Assembly (NCBI RefSeq): GCF_024704385.1
Contig: NZ_JAJDFX010000002.1
Span: 2,356,001-2,420,000 of the forward strand
Length of the DNA stretch: 64,000 nt
Direction of reading: 5' to 3'
Origin: Cellulomonas sp. P24
GTDB taxonomy: Bacteria > Actinomycetota > Actinomycetes > Actinomycetales > Cellulomonadaceae
The stretch's first letter is position 1, and each line of letters begins with the position of its first letter. Both the position numbers and the translations under genes were made by a program. This document shows, piece after piece, positions 42,742 to 50,371 of the stretch. Under the pieces are notes generated by a model. That model saw only the letters and a list, made by a program, of their open reading frames with translations, did no database searches and had not been told where the DNA came from.

Positions 42742-43619
42742 GCGAGCTCACCGAGCTGCCCGTGACCGCACCGGGAGCGGCACGACGGCCGCTCGCGGCG
42801 GTCCTGCGGAGCCGCAGCGGCCTCGCCGGGATCGTGCTCACCGGGCTGCTGCTCGTCGTCGGGATCCTGTCCCTCACCGGCGCCCTCCCGTACGACGCGA
42901 CCGCCCAGAACCCGGCCCACCGCCTCGCGGCACCCTCCGCGTCGCACTGGTTCGGCACCGACCAGTTCGGCCGGGACGTGTTCGCACGGGTCGCCGCCGG
43001 CGTCGCCAACTCCTCGCTGATCGCGGTGGTCGCGGTGACGTTCGCGACGATCGTCGGCACCGCCGGCGGTCTGATCGGCGGGTTCTTCCGGCGGCTGCCC
43101 GACGCGCTGATCAGCGGCCTCACGAACATCCTGTTCGCGTTCCCGCCTCTGCTGCTCGCGCTGTCCCTCGCGTCGGTGTTCACCCGCACGTGGTTCACCG
43201 TCGCGGTGGCGATCGCCGTCGTGTACGTGCCGATCTTCGTCCGGGTCACCCGGGGCCCGGTGCTCTCGTTGCGCGAGGTCGAGTTCGTCCGGGCCGCCAC
43301 GAGCACCGGCGAGAGCCGGATCGCCGTGATGCTGCGGCACGTCCTGCCCAACCTCACCTCGATCCTCGTCGTGCAGATCGCCCTGTCGCTCTCGTGGGCG
43401 GTCCTCACCGAGGCCTCACTGAGCTTCCTCGGCCTCGGGACACCACCGCCGGCACCGTCGCTCGGATCGATGATCTTCGAGTCGCGCACGCTCGTCTCGA
43501 TCGCGCCGTGGACCATGATCGCGCCGGGCGTCGTCGTCGTGCTGCTCGTGGTCGGGCTCAACCTCCTCGGCGACGGCCTCCGGGACGTCCTCGACCCGCG
43601 GAACCGAGGGACACGATGA
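42738..43619 (+). CDS. Peptide-type ABC transporter permease (DppC-like)
   Basis: 293 residues. The N-terminal DppC segment HWFGTDQFGRDVFARVAAG is present, followed by five to six spans and the EAA loop FVRAATSTGESRIAVMLRHV. The C-terminal GLNLLGDGLRDVLDPRN is a family hallmark. It is coupled on both sides by ATGA overlaps (with DppB-like and murQ), which ties the transporter to the recycling enzymes. Confidence 0.92.
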   Translation: MSELTELPVTAPGAARRPLAAVLRSRSGLAGIVLTGLLLVVGILSLTGALPYDATAQNPAHRLAAPSASHWFGTDQFGRDVFARVAAGVANSSLIAVVAVTFATIVGTAGGLIGGFFRRLPDALISGLTNILFAFPPLLLALSLASVFTRTWFTVAVAIAVVYVPIFVRVTRGPVLSLREVEFVRAATSTGESRIAVMLRHVLPNLTSILVVQIALSLSWAVLTEASLSFLGLGTPPPAPSLGSMIFESRTLVSIAPWTMIAPGVVVVLLVVGLNLLGDGLRDVLDPRNRGTR

Positions 43620-44539
43620 CGACCACGCCGCAGTCCTCGCGCGACTTCGCGAGCCTGTCCACCGAGGCGGTGGACCCGACGTTCGCCGACATCGACCGGA
43701 TGCCCGTCGCCGACCTCGCCGCCCTCATGAACGCGACGGACGCGACGGTCCCGGCGGCGGTCGAGAGGGCCCTGCCGAGCATCGTGCCCGCGATCGAGGC
43801 CGTCACCGAGCGCCTGCGCGCCGGTGGTCGGCTGATCTACGTCGGCGCCGGCACCCCCGGCCGGCTCGGGGTGCTCGACGCCTCCGAGTGCCCCCCGACC
43901 TTCGGGACGTCACCCGACCAGGTGTTCGCGATCATCGCCGGCGGCCCGGAGGCGATCGTCTCGCCGATCGAGGGAGCCGAGGACGACGAGGGCCAGGGCG
44001 CCGCCGCGATCGTCGCCGCGGGCGTCGGGCCGCTCGACGCCGTCGTCGGAGTCGCGTCGAGCGGGCGGACCCCGTACGTGGTCGCCGCGATCGGCGAGGC
44101 GCGGCGTCGCGGCGCCCTCACCGTGGGGCTGTCCTGCAACGTCGGCACCGCGCTGAGTGACGCCGCCGAGCACGCGATCGAGATCGCCGTCGGCCCGGAG
44201 CTGATCAGCGGGTCGACCCGGCTCAAGGCGGGGACGGCGCAGAAGCTCGTCCTCAACATGTTCTCGACGATCTCGATGATCCAGATCGGCAAGACCTACG
44301 GCAACCTCATGGTCGACGTGCACGCCTCGAACGCGAAGCTGCGTGCCCGCGCCGTCCGCATCGTGCGGTCGATCGCCGAGGTCGACCGGGCCACCGCGGT
44401 CGCGGCGCTCGAGGAGACCGGGTACCGGGTCAAGCACGCCGTGCTGCTGCTGCGGCTCGGACTGGACCCCGCGACCGCGGAGGAGAAGCTGCTCGCCGCA
44501 GGCGGGCGGCTGCGCAACGTCCTGGAGGGAACCGCATGA
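43616..44539 (+). CDS. murQ: N-acetylmuramic acid 6-phosphate etherase
   Basis: 307 residues, single SIS domain. LIYVGAGTPGRLGVLDASEC and SSGRTPYV with GTAQKLVLNMFSTISMI (in part KAGTAQKLVLNM) are MurQ signatures; the catalytic Glu lies in the DASECPPTF and IEGAEDDEG loops. It cleaves the lactyl ether of MurNAc 6-phosphate to give GlcNAc 6-phosphate and D-lactate in the cytoplasm. It overlaps both neighbours by ATGA; anmK right behind it makes the substrate. Confidence 0.95.
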   Translation: MTTTPQSSRDFASLSTEAVDPTFADIDRMPVADLAALMNATDATVPAAVERALPSIVPAIEAVTERLRAGGRLIYVGAGTPGRLGVLDASECPPTFGTSPDQVFAIIAGGPEAIVSPIEGAEDDEGQGAAAIVAAGVGPLDAVVGVASSGRTPYVVAAIGEARRRGALTVGLSCNVGTALSDAAEHAIEIAVGPELISGSTRLKAGTAQKLVLNMFSTISMIQIGKTYGNLMVDVHASNAKLRARAVRIVRSIAEVDRATAVAALEETGYRVKHAVLLLRLGLDPATAEEKLLAAGGRLRNVLEGTA

Positions 44540-45708
44540 GAGTGCTCGGGATGATCTCGGGAACGTCGCACGACGGCATCGACACCGCCGTGGTCGACTT
44601 CCGGCTCACTGACGGTGCGCTGACCGGAACGGTCGTGCACACCGGCAGCACGCCGTACGCGGCGGACCTGCGCGCCCGGCTGATCGCGGCGCTGCCGCCC
44701 GCTCCGACGACCCTCGCGGAGGTGTGCGAGCTCGACACGCTGATCGGCCAGGCCTTCGCGGCTGCCGCCGTCGCGGTGATCGGCGAGGCCGGGCCGATCG
44801 ACGCGATCTGCTCGCACGGGCAGACCGTCTACCACTGGATCTCCGACGGCGCCGCGCTCGGGACCCTGCAGCTCGGGCAGCCCGCGTGGATCGCCGAGGC
44901 GACCGGGACCCCGGTGGTCTCGGACGTGCGGGCGCGGGACCTGACCGTCGGCGGGCAGGGGGCGCCGGTCGTGTCGTTCCTGGACCGGATGCTGCTCGCC
45001 GGCATCGTGGGGACGCGGGCCGCGCTGAACCTCGGCGGCATCTCGAACATGACGGTGATCGACCCCGACGACAGGCTCGTGGCCTATGACATCGGCCCGT
45101 CGAACGCGCTGATCGACTCGGTCGTGGTCGAGCGCGGGCTCACCCCGTACGGCTACGACCGGGATGGGGCGATCGCGGCGTCCGGGACCGTCGACGACGC
45201 CCTGCTGGACGTCCTGCTCGCCGAGCCGTACTACCGGCTGCCCGCACCGAAGAGCACCGGCAAGGAGCTCTTCCACGGCGACTACGTGCGGCACGCGCTC
45301 GAGGTCGCGGACGCGGAGCCGACCGATGCCGACCTCGTCGCGACGCTCACCGCGCTGACGGTCCGGACCGTCGCCGCCGAGGTCCGGCGCGCCGGGGTGA
45401 CGACGCTGATCGCCTCCGGTGGTGGGTGCCGGAACCCGGTGATCCTCGACGGCCTGCGCGACGCGCTGCCGGGGGTCGACGTGCTGCTGTCCGACGACCT
45501 CGGCGCACCGGCCGACGACAAGGAGGCGATCGCGTTCGCGCTGATCGGGTGGTGCACGCTGCACGGCGTCCCGGCGAACCTGCCCGAGGGCACCGGTGCA
45601 CGCGAGCCCCGCATCCTCGGCAGCCTCACGCCGGGGGCAGGACCGCTCGTGCTCCCTGTCCCGCTGCCGACCGTGCCGACCGCACTGACCCTCACCCGGG
45701 AGCCCTAG
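44536..45708 (+). CDS. anmK: Anhydro-N-acetylmuramic acid kinase
   Basis: 390 residues. GMISGTSHDGID is the ATP-binding start (GTSxDGxD), and SHGQTVYHW, NLGGISNMTVI and IGPSNALID follow in family order. AnmK hydrolyses the 1,6-anhydro ring and phosphorylates to give MurNAc 6-phosphate. Its presence implies that anhydro-muropeptides, produced by lytic transglycosylases, are taken up. ATGA joins it to murQ. The C-terminus carries about 30 extra Pro/Leu/Thr-rich residues. Confidence 0.95.
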   Translation: MRVLGMISGTSHDGIDTAVVDFRLTDGALTGTVVHTGSTPYAADLRARLIAALPPAPTTLAEVCELDTLIGQAFAAAAVAVIGEAGPIDAICSHGQTVYHWISDGAALGTLQLGQPAWIAEATGTPVVSDVRARDLTVGGQGAPVVSFLDRMLLAGIVGTRAALNLGGISNMTVIDPDDRLVAYDIGPSNALIDSVVVERGLTPYGYDRDGAIAASGTVDDALLDVLLAEPYYRLPAPKSTGKELFHGDYVRHALEVADAEPTDADLVATLTALTVRTVAAEVRRAGVTTLIASGGGCRNPVILDGLRDALPGVDVLLSDDLGAPADDKEAIAFALIGWCTLHGVPANLPEGTGAREPRILGSLTPGAGPLVLPVPLPTVPTALTLTREP

Positions 45709-46254
45709 GTGACCGACGTGCCCACCGTGACCGTGCGCCCGGCCGAGGCCGACGACCTCGACCAGGTCGTCGACGTCTTCCTCGGCTGCTGGCGCGAGAC
45801 CTACGCGGCCGTGCTGCCGCGGAGGCTCGTCGACGCGATGACCGACCAGAGCGCGCGCGAGCTGTGGGCGCGCGCCGCGCGGGAGTCCGCGCCGGGGGAC
45901 CTGCTCGTCGCCCTCGGTGCAGTGGCTGAGGTGCCTGCGCAGGTCGTCGGCGTCGCTCGGCTCGGGCCCGTCGTCGACGGGACGGGCCACCTCGCGTCGC
46001 TCTACGTCTCGCCGCAGGCCCAGGGCCTCGGTGTCGGTCGCCGCCTGATGGAGGTGGCCCTCGCGCGCCTCGCCGCGGCCGGTGCGACCTCCGCGACGCT
46101 GTGGGTGTTCCGGGACAACGCGCCGTCGATCGCGTTCTACCGGCACCTCGGATGGGTACCGGACGGGCACGAGCGCACGCAGCCCGAGTTCGGCGAGCCG
46201 GAGCTCCGGCTCTCACGCAGCCTCGCGCCGGCAGACGGCGACGGCCGCCGATGA
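45709..46254 (+). CDS. GNAT-family N-acetyltransferase in the recycling operon
   Basis: 181 residues. GTG 45709 follows the anmK stop directly, and the stop overlaps the epimerase start (ATGA). The acetyl-CoA motif A is LYVSPQAQGLGVGRRLMEVA (about residues 97-116), followed by NAPSIAFYRHLGWVPDGHE. The close coupling suggests a substrate within muropeptide metabolism, such as an amino sugar, diamino acid or peptide amine, but nothing in the sequence fixes it. Confidence 0.85.
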   Translation: MTDVPTVTVRPAEADDLDQVVDVFLGCWRETYAAVLPRRLVDAMTDQSARELWARAARESAPGDLLVALGAVAEVPAQVVGVARLGPVVDGTGHLASLYVSPQAQGLGVGRRLMEVALARLAAAGATSATLWVFRDNAPSIAFYRHLGWVPDGHERTQPEFGEPELRLSRSLAPADGDGRR

Positions 46255-47411
46255 CCGGGACGGTGCGCGAGCTGCGGGTGCACGAGTCGGTGCGTGCCCT
46301 CGTGCGGCCGTTCGTCACCGCGATCCGGCGTGCCGACAGCATCCCCGTCGTGCTCGTCGAGGCCGTCGACGACACCGGGACCAGCGGCTGGGGTGAGGCT
46401 GCCGTGAGCTGGCGCGTGACCGGGGAGTCGCCGGCGAGCGTCCGCGCGGCCGTCCTCGGACCGCTCAGCGACGTCGTCGTCGGGCGGCCCCTGGAGGCGA
46501 CCGCGACGCTCGGTGCGGACCTCGCGCGCGCGGTGCACCAGAACGCGGCCGCACGGTCCGCGGTGGAGTGCGCCGTCCAGGACCTGTTCGCCGCGCGTCG
46601 CGGGCTCACGCTCGCCGCGGCGCTGGGAACCGGGCGGGACGGCAGCACCGAGCGCCGCGTCGGCATCGCTCGCAGCGCCGCCAGGGTGCGCACCGACATC
46701 ACGGTGTCCGCGGCGAGCACCGAGACGCTCGTCGCCGTCGCACGGCGGCACGTGGCCGACGGCTTCACGACGATCAAGGTCAAGGTCGGGGCCGGCGGGG
46801 ACGACCGCGACGCCCTGGTCGGGGTGCGGGAGGCCGTCGGGCCGGACGTCGTGCTGCGCGTCGACGCGAACCAGGCCTGGGACGTCGACGAGGCGGTCGG
46901 GATCATCCGGTACTGGGAGGCCGCGGGCGTCGGCCTCGAGCTCGTCGAGCAGCCGGTGCGCGCCCGTGACCTCGACGGCCTGGCCGCAGTGACTGCGCAG
47001 GTCGGGACCCCGGTGCTCGCCGACGAGTCCGTCCGCACGAGCGACGACCTCCGTGAGGTGATCCGCCGCCGCGCCGCAGGACTCGTCAACATCAAGCTCG
47101 CGAAGACCGGCGGGCTGGCGGAGGCTCGGCTGATGGCGGAGCTCGCGGCGCGGAACGGGATCGGCGTCGTCGTCGGCTGCATGATGGAGAGCAGCGTCGG
47201 CGTCGCAGCAGCAGCGGCGCTCGCGGCGAGCCTCGGTGGCGCGGACGCCGCACGCACCCACGACCTCGACGCCGGGCTGTGGCAGTCGACGTCACCGGTG
47301 CGTGGCGGGATCCGGTACGACGGCGCCGAGGTGGTGCTCTCGTCGGGGCCCGGGCTGGGCATCGTCGGGCTCGCGGGTGACGACGTCGAGCCGTGGGCGG
47401 TGGCACCGTGA
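46251..47411 (+). CDS. Enolase-superfamily dipeptide epimerase (L-Ala-D/L-Glu epimerase type)
   Basis: 386 residues. Catalytic Lys pair TIKVKVGAG, metal ligands VLRVDANQAW (Asp), LVEQPV (Glu) and LADESV (Asp), and the second Lys in NIKLAKTGG form the muconate-lactonizing subgroup set. Position in a murein-recycling operon points to L-Ala-D-Glu to L-Ala-L-Glu epimerisation (YcjG/YkfB role), which lets peptidases finish degradation. Start ATG 46251 overlaps the acetyltransferase stop. Other dipeptides are possible substrates. Confidence 0.88.
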   Translation: MTGTVRELRVHESVRALVRPFVTAIRRADSIPVVLVEAVDDTGTSGWGEAAVSWRVTGESPASVRAAVLGPLSDVVVGRPLEATATLGADLARAVHQNAAARSAVECAVQDLFAARRGLTLAAALGTGRDGSTERRVGIARSAARVRTDITVSAASTETLVAVARRHVADGFTTIKVKVGAGGDDRDALVGVREAVGPDVVLRVDANQAWDVDEAVGIIRYWEAAGVGLELVEQPVRARDLDGLAAVTAQVGTPVLADESVRTSDDLREVIRRRAAGLVNIKLAKTGGLAEARLMAELAARNGIGVVVGCMMESSVGVAAAAALAASLGGADAARTHDLDAGLWQSTSPVRGGIRYDGAEVVLSSGPGLGIVGLAGDDVEPWAVAP

Positions 47412-48640
47412 CGGGCCGCACGTCGCTGGACCGAGCGCTGCAGGAGCTCGCCGTGCGCGTCGTGCACGACCTCCCGGTGGACGCGCCCACGGGTGCGGTG
47501 CCCCCGGTCGGAGCGGTGCTCGCGGTGCACACCCCGGCCGGGGAGAGCGTCGCCGTCGCCGGTGACCGCACGCTCGAGCCGGCCGCCCCGATGACCCCGG
47601 ACACCGTGCACGACCTCGCCTCGGTGACGAAGGTCGCTGCCACGACGGTCACGGTGATGCGGCTCGTGTCCGAGGGGCTGCTGTCGCTGGACCGGTCGGT
47701 CACGAGCCTGCTCCCGGGTTTCGCCGGCGGGTACAAGGACGACGTCACGGTGCGGGACCTGCTCGAGCACCGGTCGGGGATGGCGGAGTGGTGGCCGCTG
47801 TACATCTCCGCGTCCGGCGGGCAGGTACCGGAGTCGGCGCACGACGTCGTCGACCGGCTGGCGTTGCGGTACGCGCCGCGGTCCGGTCACCACTACTCGG
47901 ACCTGGGGTTCGTCCAGCTCGGGCGGATCGTGTCGGTCGTCACCGGGCTCCCCCTCCCGGAGGCGGTGCGCACACTCGTCCTCGACCCGCTCGGTGTCGA
48001 CCTCCGGTACGGACCACCGGCCGGCGCCCCGGTCGCGGCCAGCGGGCCGGACGACCGCGTGGAGCAGGCGATGCTCGACTCCGGGACCCCGTACCCGGTG
48101 CCGTTCTCGTCGGCGGACTTCGCGGGGTGGCGCACCGGGACGATCCAGGGGCAGGTCCACGACGGCAACACGTTCCACGCCCTCGGTGGTGTCTCCGGCC
48201 ACGCCGGGCTCTTCGGCACGGTCGGCGACCTGCTGCGGCTCGCGGTCGCGCTCGCCCACGCTCACGACCACGGGGCGATCTGGTCGTCCGCGGTGGTCGA
48301 GGAGTTCATGGCCTCCCCGCGACCGGTGCCCGCGCGCTCCTGGAACCAGGCGCTCGGGTTCCGGCACTACTGGGTGCGCCTCGACGGTCGCCGGATCGAG
48401 GTCCTCGGGCACACCGGCTTCGTGGGGGCCGCGATGGCGTTCGTCCCCGGTGGCGACGTCGCCGTCGCGCTCGGGACGAACCGCCTGCTCCGCGGCAGGC
48501 CGCCGGTCCCCGTCGAGGAGCTCCTCCACCAGATCCTCCGGGTCGCGACCGACCCGGATCCCGACGCCGCAGGCCCTCATCCCCCTGGGGGTCTGCGGCC
48601 CTCCTCTCCCGCCCCCGACCTGAGCCGAGGCACGCCGTGA
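47408..48640 (+). CDS. Serine hydrolase of the beta-lactamase fold, AmiE-like amidase candidate
   Basis: 410 residues from GTG 47408. The SxxK motif is ASVTK (Ser72, Lys75), the second motif is Tyr163-Ser-Asp in HHYSDLGF, and GHTGF supplies the KTG-like HTG. It has no signal peptide, so it acts in the cytoplasm. AmiE (YbbE) of Bacillus, a MurNAc-L-Ala amidase of this fold, sits in similar murQ clusters, so this enzyme may strip the peptide from imported muropeptides. A D,D-peptidase or esterase is the alternative. GTGA overlaps join it to both neighbours. Confidence 0.8.
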   Translation: MTGRTSLDRALQELAVRVVHDLPVDAPTGAVPPVGAVLAVHTPAGESVAVAGDRTLEPAAPMTPDTVHDLASVTKVAATTVTVMRLVSEGLLSLDRSVTSLLPGFAGGYKDDVTVRDLLEHRSGMAEWWPLYISASGGQVPESAHDVVDRLALRYAPRSGHHYSDLGFVQLGRIVSVVTGLPLPEAVRTLVLDPLGVDLRYGPPAGAPVAASGPDDRVEQAMLDSGTPYPVPFSSADFAGWRTGTIQGQVHDGNTFHALGGVSGHAGLFGTVGDLLRLAVALAHAHDHGAIWSSAVVEEFMASPRPVPARSWNQALGFRHYWVRLDGRRIEVLGHTGFVGAAMAFVPGGDVAVALGTNRLLRGRPPVPVEELLHQILRVATDPDPDAAGPHPPGGLRPSSPAPDLSRGTP

Positions 48641-50346
48641 CCGACCCGACCCCGCTGCTGTCCATCCGCGACCTGTCCGTGGTCTTCCGCTCGCGCGCCG
48701 GAGACGTGCCGGCCGTGAGCGGCGTGACGATCGACGTGCACGCCGGTCGCACGGTCGCCGTGGTGGGCGAGTCCGGGTCCGGGAAGTCGACGACGGCCGC
48801 CGCCGTCAACCGCCTGCTGCCCGACGCCGGTCGGATCACCACCGGGCAGGTGCTGCTCGACGGGCGCGACCTCGCGTCCCTCACCGAGCGCGAGATGATC
48901 GCGGTGCGCGGCGCGCACATCGGGTTCGTGCCGCAGGACCCGATGTCCAACCTCAACCCGTTGATGCGCGTCGGTGACCAGATCGCCGAGGCCCTCGAGG
49001 TGCACGGCCGGACCAGCGGGAACGCGACGCGCACCGCCGTCGTGGAGCTCCTCGACATGGTGGGGATCGCGGACCCGGAGCAGCGGCTGCACCAGTACCC
49101 GCACGAGTTCTCGGGCGGGATGCGCCAGCGGGTGCTGATCGCGATGGGGCTCGCGTGCCGTCCGCGCCTGCTGATCGCCGACGAGCCCACGAGCGCGCTC
49201 GACGTCACGGTCCAACGCAAGATCCTGGACGAGCTGGACGAGCTCGTCGGACGGCTCGGCACTGCGGTCATGCTCATCACCCACGACCTCGGCCTCGCCG
49301 CCGAGCGGGCCGACACGATCGTCGTCATGAACCAGGGCCGCGTCGTCGAGTCCGGCACCGCGGAGCAGATACTCGACGCGCCCCAGGACCCGTACACGAA
49401 GAGGCTCCTCGACGCCGCGCCGAGCCTCACGTCGACGCGATGGGTGCGGGCCTCGCCGGTCGTCGCGCACGGGGCCGCGACGCTCGAGGAGATCGGGCGT
49501 GGGACCGCGGAGGTCCACGGTGCGACGCCGACCGACGCGCCCACCCCGGCCGTGGCACCGCTCGTCGCGGTGAACCACCTCTCCAAGACCTTCGTGCTGC
49601 GGTCCTCGCGCAACGGCGCGGTGCGCGAGCTGACCGCCGTGAGCGACGTCAGCTTCACGATCCCGCGCGGGCGCACGGTCTCCTTGGTCGGTGAGTCCGG
49701 GTCCGGCAAGTCGACCACCGCGAACATCGTGCTCGGGCTCGAGACCGCGAGCGAGGGGCACGTGCTCTTCGACGGCGTGGACATCGCGCCGCTCTCGCGG
49801 CGTGAGCTCTTCGCCTTCCGGCGCCGGATCCAGCCCGTCTTCCAGAACCCGTACGCGTCCCTCGACCCCCGCTACACGGTCGAGGAGTCAATCGCCGAGC
49901 CGATGCGCGTGCACCGGGTCGGCCACCGGCGCAGCCGCCGTGAACGCGTCGCGACCCTGCTCGACCAGGTCGCGCTCCCCGCGGCGATGGCCTCCCGCCT
50001 CCCGCACGAGCTCTCCGGCGGGCAGCGTCAGCGCGTCGCGATCGCACGTGCGCTCGCGCTGTCGCCGGAGCTCGTGGTGCTCGACGAGGCGGTCTCGGCC
50101 CTCGACGTGATCGTCCAGGCGCAGATCCTCGAGCTGCTCGCCGGGCTCCAGCGAGAGCTCGGCCTGAGCTATCTGTTCATCAGTCACGACCTGGCCGTGG
50201 TGCGGATGATCTCCGACGAGGTGCACGTCATGAAGAACGGGTGCGTGGTCGAGAGCGGGACGCCGGACGAGCTGTTCGCGCGCCCGCGGGAGGACTACAC
50301 GCGCGAGCTCCTGGCGGCGATCCCCGGTGGGCGTCGCGCGGCCTGA
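48637..50346 (+). CDS. Fused peptide-type ABC ATPase (DppD-DppF in one chain)
   Basis: 569 residues from GTG 48637. Domain 1 has GESGSGKSTTAAAVNRLL, FSGGMRQRVLIAMGLA and LLIADEPTSALDVTVQ. Domain 2 (from about residue 310) has GESGSGKSTTANIVLGLE, LSGGQRQRVAIARALA and VVLDEAVSALDVIVQ. Both sites look intact. It powers the DppB/DppC-like permeases at the head of this operon, five genes upstream. The operon ends here, 25 bp from the convergent LuxR gene, with no obvious hairpin. Confidence 0.94.
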   Translation: MTDPTPLLSIRDLSVVFRSRAGDVPAVSGVTIDVHAGRTVAVVGESGSGKSTTAAAVNRLLPDAGRITTGQVLLDGRDLASLTEREMIAVRGAHIGFVPQDPMSNLNPLMRVGDQIAEALEVHGRTSGNATRTAVVELLDMVGIADPEQRLHQYPHEFSGGMRQRVLIAMGLACRPRLLIADEPTSALDVTVQRKILDELDELVGRLGTAVMLITHDLGLAAERADTIVVMNQGRVVESGTAEQILDAPQDPYTKRLLDAAPSLTSTRWVRASPVVAHGAATLEEIGRGTAEVHGATPTDAPTPAVAPLVAVNHLSKTFVLRSSRNGAVRELTAVSDVSFTIPRGRTVSLVGESGSGKSTTANIVLGLETASEGHVLFDGVDIAPLSRRELFAFRRRIQPVFQNPYASLDPRYTVEESIAEPMRVHRVGHRRSRRERVATLLDQVALPAAMASRLPHELSGGQRQRVAIARALALSPELVVLDEAVSALDVIVQAQILELLAGLQRELGLSYLFISHDLAVVRMISDEVHVMKNGCVVESGTPDELFARPREDYTRELLAAIPGGRRAA

Positions 50347-50371
50347 CGGGTCACGGCTCCGGCCCCGGGTC

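Noticed and set aside
45692-48580. 962-codon minus-strand open frame in the recycling operon
   Set aside because: Antisense shadow over the acetyltransferase, epimerase and serine hydrolase genes, with no recognisable domain.
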